Positions 47,901 to 53,707 of a DNA stretch of 64,000 nt are shown in pieces. Source of the DNA: Saprospiraceae bacterium (GTDB taxonomy: Bacteria; Bacteroidota; Bacteroidia; Chitinophagales; Saprospiraceae); the NCBI GenBank assembly GCA_020627705.1, contig JAHDGJ010000019.1:1-64000 (forward strand). The letters are read 5' to 3'. The position numbers and the translations under genes were made by a program. The notes below the pieces were generated by a model. The model saw nothing but the letters and a program-made list of their open reading frames with translations. It was not told the origin of the DNA and ran no database searches. Position 1 is the stretch's first letter. Every line of letters starts with the position of its first letter.

Positions 47901-50900
47901 ATCAGCCGCCCAAGCCTGATGATATACGCTTGTACCAGAAACAAATTCATTACAAACCGTTTCAGCTTGAAACAATATTTGAAGTCTGTTGCTGTCTTGA
48001 CTTGCATTAATACCTGGTAGTCCTTGACTGTTTATAAAACTATTAATCACAGACATATCGTCGTATGAATAATTTTCTCCAAACACTAAATTTTCACCTG
48101 GCATTGCCGTTGGATCAGGAATAGATACACAAGCTCCTACATTTGTTGGTCCACCTGGATAACATGCTTGCCAAGAACCCGGTACATAATTTAATCCTGC
48201 AGGGAACCAAAAGTCTAAAGTTAGATTTGTAAGAACCGCAGGCTTTACGTTCTTAATACGTACGCCCATATCTATGACATCGCACAATCCGTACTCACCT
48301 GACGGCTGTGGATCCCATTCTACCTGGAGATCAGCTTCTTCCGCAACATACTCATAACAGGCGTCTACCACATCACAGCCCTCTCCAGCAGCATTAAGCG
48401 CCGCAGCTTTCGCTGGCTCTAAACAACCACTAACCGTACTGGCACAAATTCGAGTCTCTACATCAAGACCTACTGGACAGAAGAGCAGCTCAGTAACAAT
48501 TACAATAGTTTCACATTCGCCTGGTGCCAAATCACTGTTTTCTACCGCATAAATATTTGAAGTCGGTGTGGTTTGTGCCAAGGTCCAAGGCAAAGAAGTG
48601 CCACCAGTAGTTTGCACATCAATAAATTGAATTGAATTGGGAATTTCTATACTGGTCACCACATTCTCGTGTGTGGCACCACCTCCTGTCGTACCCGCAC
48701 ATACGGTATATTCGTTAAATTCATTTACTCCTGCCTCATCAGGAATCAATAAACGATCTACATCCGTAAGTAAAGGAGGGAAATCCAAACTGTTGTCAAT
48801 AAAGTTGTCTGGCGTTGTCACACTAGTCCCCGTTTGTCTGTTCGGGTTAACAGCCTCTGGCGAACAATCGGGATTAATATTTATATTACCCCAATATACT
48901 AAACATCCTGAAGGAGCAACTCCTGGATAACTATCACATGAGGATCCATATGGATTATCTATATACCTTTCAATATGAGACCCTGGATAAATATTTCCAT
49001 CCAATAATCCACAGGATTGATACGTATTGTTCGTTGAAAGCGTCGGCAAATATGGATTAGCAAACTGATAACTCAATTGGAAATCTGAACTCATGACATC
49101 TTCTGGACATAGAGCAGATAATTGGTATTTTAATTTATAATCACATTGCTCCTGACCACCTACGGGTAATAAAGGAAATGGATCACCACCTTTATGTACA
49201 AATGCATTGATGTTACACAAATCATTTGTACCCGGATTACAGGATTGGTCTCCTCTATAATATGGTATTTGTTTGGCCAAATTATAATCGGCATCATTAA
49301 TTCTTACTGATGCCAATTCGTTATTATCGGCAGCAACACAACACAAGCCACCACTGGCATCCGTAATACAAGTTAAATTACCTGCAGTTTGATCGATATA
49401 CTGATTTGGCAGCGGTACTTCTGACCCATCCGGCATAACAATCACTCCATTATCTTGATACACCATATTGTTGGGGAAAGAAAACTGTAAATATTCTGTC
49501 GCCATAAATGGACGGTATTCGTTTTCGTACCAAGGCAATTCGCCAGCAGCCACGTCCACCTCAGGAGTTCCATTTTGTAACTGGAAAGAATACTCTACAT
49601 CAATATCACAATCCGTAACCAATACATCTGGAGCAACAGTCACAGGACCTGGCAAGTGACCTTCAAATGGAAATGAGGTTGGGCATGATCCAGCTACCTG
49701 AGAGTTACGGCAAGTAGCTTCATCAATTTTTGAAACATAGGCTGATGGATATAAATAATTGTTCGTAATTGGAGTAACTCCGTTTAGCATCGCCAATTCC
49801 ACATTGGGATTTTCCATCATGACAAAATTGTAATCGAAATATATTATATCACCATCAGCCAACGGATATTGAGCTAGGAAATCTGCATGACACGTATTGT
49901 GAGCATCCTCACTAAAATCATCCTCCCAAGCTGATGCTCCAAATCCTTCATCTGTTCCACATTCATCAGGTATTCCCCAGTAAACATCAAACAAGGTATA
50001 TGTGGTAGCGTCAGAACAAGTATGATTTGTCATTTCATAATTTGCAGCACTTTCTGCCGGAAATTCTGGGTTTATATCAGGATCCGATAAACATGCACCG
50101 TATGCAGTTTGTTGGGCAGTTGTAGACCAAGTTCCTGTAGTCCTATCGACCCCCATATTACTCATCCTAATTCCTGGATAATATGTATTATCTCGAGTTG
50201 CATCTGGGTAATTATCAAAACAATCTGGAAGTCCTATTGCCGTTGTTGTCCCTTCAGACTCATCATAATGATACCAATTTAAAAATTGAGAACTATTCTT
50301 ATCAATTCTAAGAGGTGAGTCCCAATTATAATCACGAATTCTGAAGCCCCATCTTCCATCAGCCTCATAAAAGACATCTGCATCAAGAATTTCGTAGGCC
50401 ACTCGTGCATACATTGTATCCCCAGGTAAGTATCTGTTTCTATCTTGCTCTGGTACATCATCTTTGGTCAAAGGTATGGTCATGGCTTTATCCGCATAAC
50501 CATATTGCGTACGATACGCCTCTTCTACATACGGTCGTATCGCACAAACACAATCGCATCCTCTCCATCTTATATAGGACTGAGCCGTATCACAGGCTCT
50601 TGTAATTTTACATGGCTCATCACCATCACAAGCACTACATTCTTCAATTACAGAGTAACTCAAATAAGTATAATCCCATGGGAAACAGTCTCCTTGATAA
50701 TCTAGATTAAAGAAATAATCATGTGTGGTAGCCATAGGGTCACCAGCGGGTATAGTCAATATATATCCTACCGTATCGGTTAAACCACCACCTATATCGA
50801 TGATGTCCCACATTCCTGAAGCGCCAGGTACGGGTGCCCCGTTATATGTTGCACTGCCTTCCGTATATCTAATGTTATTTATTCTATTGCCATTGGCAGA

Positions 50901-53312
50901 AACGTAGATTTCCATATAAATATCACCACCCATACATGGGGCAATGTTGTTTAGACCAAAGTCATACGAAAACTCATAGCCATTGACCGTTGGCGCCCAT
51001 ACATCACAAGTCGTTTCTACCACCTCCGTAATAGGAATACCGTAACCCGGCGTTGGAACAGAATTGGTTGTTGAGCCCTCTGCTCCATAAAAGAAGCTAA
51101 TAGATCCTTCGCCTGCTAAAGAAGCAAATTGTTGAAAATCTTGGCCACAGTTTCTTTTACCATTTACTTCAACATTTGTTAAGGAACATGCCAAAGCAGA
51201 ACATCCTGTTCCAGCTCCAAAACACCCTATATCAATGGTCGTAGAGATGGTAATAGTATTGCCCCCAGGCAAATCATCAAAAATGCCATCTCCATCTTCG
51301 TCAGTCAAACCTCCAGCTCCGTCAAAGTCTGTGGTGTTTTGTGTGAGATCAATGGTTAATGTTCCATCTGCAATAGACCAAACATCTGTAGGAACCGCAG
51401 TTCCATTGATTTGAAGGCTTGTTAATTCTGTATTATTTAAAAGACATGCTTTGTATTTGATAATGAGATCTTCCCATAGTCCATCCAATGGATCAGAATT
51501 TTGACTTGTTAGTACAATGTCATAACTCATATCTGCTCCACAAATACCTCCATACATTACATTGGCACTCATTGCAGAAACTCCTGCTCCAAAATCTGGT
51601 TTAAAGTCAAGCGCCCCTTGCATGGAAGAAACATCACCACAGATTTTGTTATTACATCCATAAAATGCGCTATAGGTCAAAAAATTTGCATCGTCTACAC
51701 ACCCTTCAACAGAATAACAAATTTCTATGGTCATCAACTCATCAGCATCAAAGAGCATATTGTTGTTGGCTTGAGTCATATAGTTACCAGTCACCAAAAC
51801 TGCAGCTGTCATACTTGAAGCGTCATATGAGATGTCGCCTGCGGGGACCGATTGTCCGTTTATAGTGATGCTCTCAAGCGTATATAAACTTTGATCTAAC
51901 CCCTGGATGGTAAATTGATACTCGTCCAAAAAGGCTTGAATTCCATCTTGAGAAACTGTCAATGTTTGACAACCAGGGGTATCAGATTGGGTTAAGTCCA
52001 AATCTTGGGGTGATACGGTCCGTACGTTCAAAACAGGAACTCTAATCCCTGAGTTATAAGCTCCAACTTCTGTTATCCCTTCAGTACAGGTTGGTGTGGA
52101 TCCATTAGAATCGTTATAGGTAAAACTTACTTCAGCATCAAAATTAATATCTTGCTCCGATTCTGTATCTACATCACAATCTGCTTGAATCGCTACATTA
52201 ACAATATAAGCCGCAGCGGAGTCAATTTCAGAAATTGTAAACACCGGTACGGTGAGATCAGATAAGTCAGATGGCATAACTGTTCCCATTCCTGTACTAT
52301 TCATGTCCATGAATACAAAACCGCCATATGACAGTCCTGAATCCAAAGTCAAAGTAAGTTCAACATTTTGCAACATACACTCACCTCCATTATATATTAA
52401 AATACTTGCTGTATCTGGCGATGAACACAAGTTTAATAAATCTACTGTAGGGAAATTTGGAACTCCATCTAATGACACCACACTGATGTCCGGACAACCA
52501 TCACAAGTTGCCGTATTCTCTTCAGGCACCTCGTACGTAATACACAACTCTGGGGCTAGACTTGGATCATTTCCAAAATCATAGGCCTGTCTTTCCCCTT
52601 TTCCAGAAAGAAAAAGTGCAATGTTATTACCCATTACATATCCTGGTCGGTTCACTATTTCTTGAATAATCGCAGATAAATCTGGTGTCTGTTGCGCTGC
52701 ACCTGCATCGCCTTGGTTAAACCAAGAACCAGGAGACCATGGCACCGATGCGGCAGTACCTACACGTGAGACCACATCGTTTGTTGTACTGTACAAAGGC
52801 GGATTATCCGCTGCTTCTCCTCGTATAGTAAATGCTGCAGGTCCAACAGAAGCAGACAAAGCTGTAAATTGTATGTCTGCACTTATAATGGTAGCACCAG
52901 CGGGAATCATCCAACCCCCGAAATTCATAGCAGTAACGTTTAAGTTACCCGCTTGGACTCCGAGATCTAAATCTGTGAGTGCTGGATCGCCGCAAACTTG
53001 CAAATTACCTCCATTCGAATACTGTTCGGCATCGCCCTCGCAAGAGCTAACTCTTTGGCATTCGGTCACTTCCATCATCATGGCAGAAGCGTTGGATTGC
53101 TGATTTAATGAAGAAACAAAAGCTCCCCATAAAATTGCTTCATCTTCACATTCTGCCATTTCGTAGGCAGTGTAAAGATTTTTTGATTTGTCACTTAGCT
53201 CATCAAAATTGAATGAGAGCGCATGACCGCAGATAACGGTAAAGGCGAAAATTACCATTAAAGAAGTTCTCTTGTAAGCGTTTCTTACGAAGGAATCTAC
53301 GTACGTATTCAT
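29526..53312 (-). CDS. Giant T9SS surface protein B (7,928 aa, DUF11-like and novel Cys-triad repeats)
   Basis: One uninterrupted 23.8-kb frame. The N-terminus MNTYVDSFVRNAYKRTSLMV continues into a signal-type hydrophobic stretch (MVIFAFTVICGHALS). Residues about 80-275 resemble a jelly-roll module common in T9SS proteins (TPDLSAIIQEIVNRPGYVMG). A long head follows to about 2350, with Ig-like Cys-rich domains. Residues 2351-3283 are six calcium-loop units, 3284-4137 five DUF11-like units, 4142-5511 eighteen Cys-rich units in six triads and 5515-7350 eleven DUF11-like units. Three SdrD_B-like domains, a fibronectin-like domain and a T9SS sorting domain (ELYPNPAVDEVNLDIEMSRE) with the tail QEDDDDDE close the protein. 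It should be exported by T9SS and be a very long fibre on the cell surface, probably an adhesin. It is flanked by its own terminator and promoter-type repeat. Confidence 0.93.
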   Translation of the reverse strand: MNTYVDSFVRNAYKRTSLMVIFAFTVICGHALSFNFDELSDKSKNLYTAYEMAECEDEAILWGAFVSSLNQQSNASAMMMEVTECQRVSSCEGDAEQYSNGGNLQVCGDPALTDLDLGVQAGNLNVTAMNFGGWMIPAGATIISADIQFTALSASVGPAAFTIRGEAADNPPLYSTTNDVVSRVGTAASVPWSPGSWFNQGDAGAAQQTPDLSAIIQEIVNRPGYVMGNNIALFLSGKGERQAYDFGNDPSLAPELCITYEVPEENTATCDGCPDISVVSLDGVPNFPTVDLLNLCSSPDTASILIYNGGECMLQNVELTLTLDSGLSYGGFVFMDMNSTGMGTVMPSDLSDLTVPVFTISEIDSAAAYIVNVAIQADCDVDTESEQDINFDAEVSFTYNDSNGSTPTCTEGITEVGAYNSGIRVPVLNVRTVSPQDLDLTQSDTPGCQTLTVSQDGIQAFLDEYQFTIQGLDQSLYTLESITINGQSVPAGDISYDASSMTAAVLVTGNYMTQANNNMLFDADELMTIEICYSVEGCVDDANFLTYSAFYGCNNKICGDVSSMQGALDFKPDFGAGVSAMSANVMYGGICGADMSYDIVLTSQNSDPLDGLWEDLIIKYKACLLNNTELTSLQINGTAVPTDVWSIADGTLTIDLTQNTTDFDGAGGLTDEDGDGIFDDLPGGNTITISTTIDIGCFGAGTGCSALACSLTNVEVNGKRNCGQDFQQFASLAGEGSISFFYGAEGSTTNSVPTPGYGIPITEVVETTCDVWAPTVNGYEFSYDFGLNNIAPCMGGDIYMEIYVSANGNRINNIRYTEGSATYNGAPVPGASGMWDIIDIGGGLTDTVGYILTIPAGDPMATTHDYFFNLDYQGDCFPWDYTYLSYSVIEECSACDGDEPCKITRACDTAQSYIRWRGCDCVCAIRPYVEEAYRTQYGYADKAMTIPLTKDDVPEQDRNRYLPGDTMYARVAYEILDADVFYEADGRWGFRIRDYNWDSPLRIDKNSSQFLNWYHYDESEGTTTAIGLPDCFDNYPDATRDNTYYPGIRMSNMGVDRTTGTWSTTAQQTAYGACLSDPDINPEFPAESAANYEMTNHTCSDATTYTLFDVYWGIPDECGTDEGFGASAWEDDFSEDAHNTCHADFLAQYPLADGDIIYFDYNFVMMENPNVELAMLNGVTPITNNYLYPSAYVSKIDEATCRNSQVAGSCPTSFPFEGHLPGPVTVAPDVLVTDCDIDVEYSFQLQNGTPEVDVAAGELPWYENEYRPFMATEYLQFSFPNNMVYQDNGVIVMPDGSEVPLPNQYIDQTAGNLTCITDASGGLCCVAADNNELASVRINDADYNLAKQIPYYRGDQSCNPGTNDLCNINAFVHKGGDPFPLLPVGGQEQCDYKLKYQLSALCPEDVMSSDFQLSYQFANPYLPTLSTNNTYQSCGLLDGNIYPGSHIERYIDNPYGSSCDSYPGVAPSGCLVYWGNININPDCSPEAVNPNRQTGTSVTTPDNFIDNSLDFPPLLTDVDRLLIPDEAGVNEFNEYTVCAGTTGGGATHENVVTSIEIPNSIQFIDVQTTGGTSLPWTLAQTTPTSNIYAVENSDLAPGECETIVIVTELLFCPVGLDVETRICASTVSGCLEPAKAAALNAAGEGCDVVDACYEYVAEEADLQVEWDPQPSGEYGLCDVIDMGVRIKNVKPAVLTNLTLDFWFPAGLNYVPGSWQACYPGGPTNVGACVSIPDPTAMPGENLVFGENYSYDDMSVINSFINSQGLPGINASQDSNRLQILFQAETVCNEFVSGTSVYHQAWAADPCEATVQSMFVDSDPIIIENANPNDFAQFFVFAEPAQANCGEEATLVLTYLNISPFGESQESLVCIDLETETFDYMSGSVMWLAPTSHTPTITETMNGTITEVCFDIPDGIGPGEAFQISIDFSIPEDIDCGGQDLGVAVTSEIMDQSCAAQGEMCSVYVLNSVNPQITVDFLPPLNVNDQTLMTKCPNADGTVELCYDVELENPGAFYNGDVMIKLIRDVNQNGIIDDPIIDPEIANMSHFVLLNTGETTILSGCFTVSDAESCPVFLMIMQDTDCVCDALDYYYDSIEPAITDDMQTEYTLCTGIPFGIEQCPSWDYAVSPAAGASVVPNAANDSLYITINPGFGVTAPVVLTVTSQSGGCAEFNFPIELYSLADFTFGPFAGVDACSDGCQQLSLNIPSQYESSVTVEWFPNQYLDDNTSLTPTICDPQADVDYFVQLTFTNPDGSTCMYDATFPVVVDDPLVEEVIENGNLCNETQATLTAPSGYSTYTWIRINPDGTETVVATGSDNTYTATEEARYYVTYTNLGQTCANRSNEFIVNECILLDKSITSIVPTGNPNEYMVSYTINVENPGTLPGEYDLYDVPGFDTDIVASSASYSSNAPGVAGGGLALPAPAAPGWLLGSDVVINATTTHTYTVNFIVTIDLADGTVGDDMYTSCGQGSGPANAGPGEGLYNEASLDLDDDPTTPEQEDDDCGELPYLTLEKNHVSTVETSLNCYDVTYQIYVENSGGADGQYDLTDDPNFDDDFQITAAIYTTDAVGNPGGSLPTTTSFYTLANDQAIAPGKIDEYVIVIGVCLDLEDPASPGDETYTECGSATPGSPTNGEGLYNIAGLDVNNDGTTDLTDDACDDVPYLVLTKELIGMEAIQADGSFNVTYKITVENLGGGDGEYDLFDLPQPDDDITFNSASFTSDVPSSGTLPTTIPASPGWVLATDEAIAGFGKHCYTVSTNVSIDLFDGVVGDDTYTECGEGGEDPGEAGEGLFNEALLDANNDGTIDLIDDTCGDISDLMMTKDLVSVSEQKADLSYDVTYKVTVTNFAGSTGTYDLYDLPVFDSDIVINSASYTSDIPSSGTLSAVPPAAPGWVLADDQTIGSMGVHCFTIIVNVSMDLLADVPVGDNDYTACGEGTGGVAGPGQGLYNIASLDDNNDGVIDDDDDACGDLPFLVLTKTHTSTTETSLNCYDVVYTVTVENIGGAPGTYDLVDDPMIDADFTINSAGYTTDAVGNPNNALAPNPSTYELADDQAIAAGKLDTYTVTINVCLDLEDGGAVDGGNDIYDGSCGTANGPTDPTSGEGLYNEATLDTNNDGTPDQEAEACDDVPYFLLDKEQLSATEQPDGTWNIVYKITVENIGGAAGQYDLFDEPQFDNDINILSASYTSDAGPSNPALPIAVPTGGWVLANDQAIPAFDMDMYTLTVNVDYDFFDAAAPGDDTYTYCGDGGAEPGEAGEGLFNEATLDTNNDGTIDLVDETCEDLEVYDLALTKVTTSTGPYTWGDPVTFEIEVYNQAPMTVTDIEVTDYIPCGFTYLSSNDPTWTYDAATGNATTTLAGPLAAGQTATVLITLELTQCYTDPADAWTNHAEISAFEDEFGDPATDVDSTPDDTNGNDPGGNPDGNSDDVVDGDGTGTPGDDNPNTDEDDHDPEFVEIFDLALTKTITNEGPYNWLDDITFDINVFNQGNEFADNIVITDYFPSCFTLNDSDWTDNGNSTASILLSVANGGLTAPLAPGQSITVPITLTVGVCSSQEQINFAEITSATDEDGNPEADVDSTPDATNGNDAGGEEDTGSDDVTGGDGTGTPGDEDPLTDEDDHDPEDVIVEVPIWDLALIKTLSLGQPNPVEIGDQVSFDIQVLNQGTESVDNIVITDYIPACLSLADPDWTDNGDGTASIELSVANGGLAGPLLPGQQVLVDIIFTVDACASGTLMNWAEISDFTDEFGDPQEDDDSTPDDNPDNDFFGGDDTVDEDGMNGGDEDDHDPADITVIDPVNDQFDLALTKTLSAGQAANVGNGATVTFDITVVNQGNVAADNIELVDYMPACFDLNDPDWTDNGDNTASILLSVANGGLSTPLQPGMQIIVPITITVNNCPAGPIVNYAEIADATDENGDPVTDIDSTPDDTNGNDAGGAENTGSDDATGGDGSGNPGDGDATTDEDDHDPEEIIIDPTAPMDFDLALTKVLDPAQNVPVINGDLVNFDITVFNQGDVPADNIEITDYMPSCMTLADPDWTDNGDGTAFILLSVANGGLVSPLAPNAQITVEITLQAMSCTQGTVTNWAEISGATDGAGNPVTDIDSTPDDDQGNDAYMTDNDTSGDGTDDEDDHDPAEVPIGQQCIKPTLSGSLMECAGNVYSITFFNSQGSTVTSSAGTLGATTVTNIPLGVDVTLTATLFDGCETVIIIEGPDTCPSTCEFPELTVGQPLCDGQNFYTVSFTWDGNGVFSNSAGTVSGNTIINIPIGTDVVVTATDGDCVSTRTVESPEDCIDPCENPAISISGPICNADGTPFYSVNFVASPGATVTSDLGTLGNGVITNIPSGQDVTITASITGCPDKIVTVPAAVCEPCVKPVLTLGNTECDGNTYSITFYNSAGSTVTADAGTVGAGVITGIPVGTNVEVIATSSPGCETVLDVLGPTICPTNCEYPLLTVGQPLCDGTNFYEVSFTWDGLGNFSNSAGTISGDKIVDIPIGTDVVVTAANGNCSVNVLVTSPVGCENPCENPAISLSGPICAINGSEFYSVNYTATPGATISVNAGTDTGSAIVGIPSGTDLIITASIAGCADKVVTVPSTECGTCIKPVLTLGNPDCTGNVYSVTFYNSVGSTVSSTAGTVGAGVITNIPVGTDITVTAEVTPGCVTVLDYVGPDVCPVGCEFPELTVGQPLCDGTSMYAVSFTWDGVGSLNASAGVISGTDVINIPIGTDLIMTATDGACDTEVVVPSPEDCEDPCVNPDISISGPICATDGSSFYQINFIATPSATVTSDFGVVGVGEVTNIPSGVDVTVTVSKPGCDDKIVTVPAAECGLCIEPVLTVGIDECDATGYDVTYYTSAGATVTSNFGTVTATQIVNVPFGVTLVVTSEITSDCETVLEVPIPATCPSSCTYPELTVGQPICDGTALWEVSFTWDGVGSISTSAGTISGNDIVGIPVGTDLTVTATDGACVTTVFVAAPEDCNVPCVNPEISVSGPICATDGSPFYEVNYNVTPGSIVTANVGLVGVNSITLVPSGVDLVITVAKTGCPDKIVTVPGTDCGICQVPELTAGNTDCSNGTYDVVFYTSVGTAVSASAGTISGNEILAIPIGVDVVITASTEPGCETVLTVESPATCPTTCEFPELTLGQPICDGNNNYEVSFTWDGNGSLSNNFGTISGNTITNIPIGQNIVLTATDGACVTEVTAASPTDCTEPCINPDISVSGPLCENGSTYLVNFTVSAGVTVTSDLGTVGAGTITGIPSGQDVTITASIPNCDDEVIVVPAAVCQVCEVPVLSTLNVECEGNFYSVVYYNSVGSTVTSSAGTVGAGVITNIPIGVDITITATTVPGCETTINVNAPDTCPSDCEFPNLTVGQPICDGVSFYEVSFTWDGNGTFNNNAGIVGTNTIFNIPIGTDLIVTAIDGACVAEAIVESPTDCDDPCVNPAISISGPECAINGSMTYTVNYTASAGATVTSNLGTVSAGSISGIPSGQDVTITVTLAGCDDKVVVVPAADCSQTFDLALVKTLASGQSANVPPGSSVTFEVSVFNQGEVAADNIEIIDYMPSCATLNDPAWTDNGNGTASIVLSVANGGLTAPLAPNQMVSVPITLDMNSCTGTVTNWAEISDATDGNGNPVTDVDSTPDETQGNDTYTTDNDTDNTNGDEDDHDPESVTIDPVAPDDFDLALIKTVSAGQTLPVGNGDLITFDITVFNQGDIAADNIDIIDYMPSCMTLADGLWTDNGDGTASQTLSVANGALAAPLQPGGQVTTTITLQLVNCTDGSVTNWAEITDATDGNGDPVTDVDSTPDDTLGNDPYGDNDQTDGNGTDDEDDSDPETIQVQNDPPPAEFDLALIKVLAPGQSMNVMTGDFVDYEIFVINQGNVPADNIDVIDYIPSCFTLADPDWTDNGNGTASITISTANGFLPNALLPGNSVAIPLTLQAGSCSGTSQTNWAEITDATDDNGDPVTDVDSTPDDMQGNDPYGDDDQTDGNGTDDEDDHDPETVNVQDELEEEFDLALTKTLPPGNPSTVPTNSVITFNITVFNQGTVSADNIEVTDYMPPCSSLSDANWTDNGDNTASIFLSVANGDMSVPLAPGQQIMIPITLDFSGCAAGPHVNYAEISDATDENGNPVSDVDSTPDDTNGNDAGGEEGTGSDDATGGDGSGNPGDGSPSTDEDDHDPEEIIISPVVDPEFDLALTKGLAMGQSANVANGDVVVFEITVYNQGNVAADDIEVVDYLPACLTLNDPTWFYDAVNHEAVRVISVAGGDMPGPLQPGQSISVPITVIVDGCAVGEIVNWAEIEDFTDGAGNPATDIDSTPDDDQTNDEYGTDNQLDGDGTDDEDDHDPEFLQVMPEVPSDFDLALIKILAPGQLNEVQNGDFITFRIQVTNQGDVAADNIGVIDYIPSCLTLADAQWTDNGDGTASAMLSVANGHLLSPLTPGQSTYIDIRFQVGMTCVGGDHINWAEITEATDGQGDPVTDIDSTPDDDQGNDAYGEDNETDGNGIDDEDDHDPEVFVVTPVFDLALQKVVVSSGPYDFGDDVTFHINVFNQGNIPADNIEITDYMPTGYVFNAADNPGWTNNGDGTLTYVITNVLAPQDNTFVPLVLELTPSADQDWVNYAEISDATDENGVPQDDDDSQMDNFPDNDNPVEPGDENDDEINESPQNPGEDDEDDHDPAVVDVFDLAQIKTTTDEGPFRYGDVVTYTITVYNQGNVPASNVVVNDFLPCGLKYLSSNDGTWSYDAATSTATTTMTGIINPGASSFVTIELEVDECLGDTAGWTNYSEIESATDDEGNPQDDSDSDPDDDPTNDGPVTDDEVDGDPNDPDNPDEDDHDPETIEVFDLALRKTVATAGPYAYGDVIEFSIEVINQGNVDAYNTVISDYIPSGYAFDNGMNVGWTYFGGVAEYTVPFVAAGTTQIVPIRLELVETTSGGADYFNGAEISNVDDDNDPSNDPPTDADSDPDGDPNNDNPVNPGDPNDDVVDEDPNDPNEDDEDDADPAAPEFFDLALIKQPNVAGPIQFTDIIPYTITVVNQGTITATNVSIVDYLPCGLEYVNSNDALGWSYNAGLRQATMTIAGPIEPAASVQVTLFMEVVNCSTNPHDAWTNYGEITGAEDEDGVPQDDIDSNTDNDPNNDSGGDVETDDDDNISGDGTQGEDEDDHDPARIEVYDLALTKKSTYYGIDSIGPFVPGDIVEFEIDVYNQGNVDAYDVLISDYLNAGYAFDPGINPGWTQVPGNLIQTTIAGPFVPGAHMLLKLRLEIIVPADADFGDWYNEAEISGGNNEDGEPQHDVDSYPDNDPDNDNDLVDGPDDDEVFNEGDDNDNEINEDINDPNGEGDDDEDDNDAAEVIVVGDLCGYVWEDCNGDGVNNDGNNGIAGVQVDIYDEMGAYVGSALTDISGYYVLENLFPGNYYVKVNKPDEYEMTDFRQGTVLELDSDLNNSNGLCTTPLAYVRGGKCNPGSWDAGLYKCIPIGERVWYDINENDLFDGFENGINGLPVELWRLKNGTWELYETILTGHKPGTPSDDGYFKFCAPPGTYEIRIDLPGYGLVPAVRNEGPNGNMSITAPGESLIDSDLTFDQRTGAFTVDCNTTDLCNIGAGYYPQAMIGNRVWLDSNQDGLQSTGENGIQGVTVQAFDADDQMINSDVTDANGEYMIDYLGKNDYYLKFTPPATQSLTMTSPNMGDEMMDSDVDGSNGLNTTAIYSLNPGDELPYVDAGFFAGSVVPVEWLSFTGENRGNFNQLDWSTASEVNSSHFEIERSINNTTDFVEIGKVIAAGNSSTVETYDARDYDIEQGGTYYYRLKQVDLNGEFSYSKTISIRIEGEPKDGLELYPNPAVDEVNLDIEMSREDLVNVSIWDASGKMLRGGLINRSLGIGSHTEKLNVTDLPAGMYTLVVKIGNTGYNKKLVVIDGQEDDDDDE
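30115..31250 (-). repeat. Three SdrD_B-like domains in B
   Basis: Openings are GYVWEDCNGDGVNN, GERVWYDINENDLFDG and GNRVWLDSNQDGLQ. The protein sequence is close to that of A (for example the shared segment with LYETILTGHKPGTPSDDGYF) while the DNA differs at many third positions. Confidence 0.85.
31251..36770 (-). repeat. Eleven DUF11-like units in B (inner block)
   Basis: Eleven units averaging about 502 bp. They open with FDLAL(I/T/V)K or FDLALRK, pass a D(Y/F)(M/I/L)P..C/G....D..W turn, a VNWAEI or VNYAEI segment and D-x-D-S-x-P-D-D, and close in DEDDHDPE. The Asp-rich closing part of each unit (about 50 residues) is an obvious calcium-binding candidate. Confidence 0.88.
36777..40887 (-). 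repeat. Eighteen Cys-rich units in six three-type cycles in B (unrecognised domain)
   Basis: Each unit is about 76 residues (228 bp) and follows C-x-x-P-x-(L/I), then a second Cys, a Y-x-V-x-(F/Y) strand, an I-(P)-x-G-x-D-(V/L) turn and two more Cys. Three types alternate without exception. Type 1 opens CVKPVLTLGN, type 2 CEFPELTVGQPLCDG and type 3 CENPAISISGPIC. The cycle is about 685 bp and repeats six times. Units join through closely spaced Cys (CPTNC, CENPC). I do not know a named family; beta-sandwich structure is inferred. Confidence 0.88.
40900..43463 (-). repeat. Five DUF11-like units in B (outer block)
   Basis: Five units of about 513 bp of the same kind as the inner block, from VYDLALTKVTTSTGPYTWGD to the unit beginning DFDLALTKVLDPAQNV. 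They separate the calcium-loop units from the Cys-triad array. Confidence 0.88.
43464..46260 (-). repeat. Six calcium-loop units (YDLYD type) in B
   Basis: Six units of about 466 bp (155 residues). Each has a V-(T/S)-Y-x-(I/V)-x-V-(E/T)-N segment, a YDL(Y/F/T/V)D turn, a GDxxYTxCG segment, GLYN(I/E)A or GLFNEA and a final loop such as LDANNDGTIDLIDDTCGD. That loop matches the dockerin/EF-hand type calcium pattern D-x-N-x-D-G-x-x-D. Confidence 0.85.
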
Positions 53313-53480
53313 CTGAATAGATTTAAATGTTTACAGTTACAAATAATTAAAATCTATACTCCAGCTCTCCGAAATACTTCGAAGTCAACTATGAGATAGA
53401 CCTAAATTTTAAACTGAGTTTGGGTTTTGAGTCAAAGTCCAAAAAGACCCTGAGCTCTCAGTTTTACTGTAAAAAGGATG

Positions 53481-53508
53481 ATCAAAAAGGAGGGATATCC
53501 CTTTTGAT
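53481..53508. promoter_or_regulatory. Hairpin with nested palindrome in gene B leader
   Basis: Arms ATCAAAA and TTTTGAT enclose AGGA and the perfect palindrome GGGATATCCC. It lies between the 28-bp inverted repeat and the start codon, about 170 bases before the ATG, so it would be in the untranslated leader if transcription starts near that repeat. Role unknown. Confidence 0.5.
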
Positions 53509-53569
53509 TTTGTACTGTTTGTGAGGTAGGACGACGTCAGTTTACACTGAAATCCGATGCAATATACAA

Positions 53570-53597
53570 AACATATTATATTTTTTCATAATATGTT
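53570..53597. promoter_or_regulatory. 28-bp inverted repeat, copy upstream of gene B
   Basis: AACATATTAT, 8 bases, ATAATATGTT: a perfect 10-bp inverted repeat. It is 258 bases before the gene B start codon. Same spacing as the copies before gene A and the 454-residue gene. Confidence 0.68.
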
Positions 53598-53652
53598 AAT
53601 TTATTTTAATAAAATATTTGAGCACAATAAATCGAAGTATTCATAATAAAAA

Positions 53653-53685
53653 TAAGGTTTACTCATTTTTCATGAGTAAACCTTA
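53653..53685 (-). terminator. Terminator after the 454-residue T9SS gene
   Basis: A perfect 14-bp stem (TAAGGTTTACTCAT and its complement) with a 5-base loop, about 20 bases after the stop codon. On the minus strand it runs into an AT-rich tract (TTATTTTTATTATG). It separates this gene from gene B. Confidence 0.85.
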
Positions 53686-53707
53686 CCGTTATAGCTAGAA
53701 GGGTGTG

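Larger units (their letters stand above)
53313..53707. other. 395-bp intergenic region upstream of gene B
   Basis: This is the long leader and promoter region of gene B plus the 3' untranslated end of the 454-residue gene. It contains a hairpin with a GGGATATCCC core (53481-53508), the 28-bp inverted repeat (53570-53597) and the terminator of the upstream gene (53653-53685). I find no small open frame or RNA gene. Confidence 0.75.

Noticed and set aside
11972-53312. Frameshifts or assembly joins inside the giant genes
   Set aside because: Both frames are uninterrupted with consistent domain order and a single signal peptide and sorting domain each; only the identical gene ends raise an assembly question.
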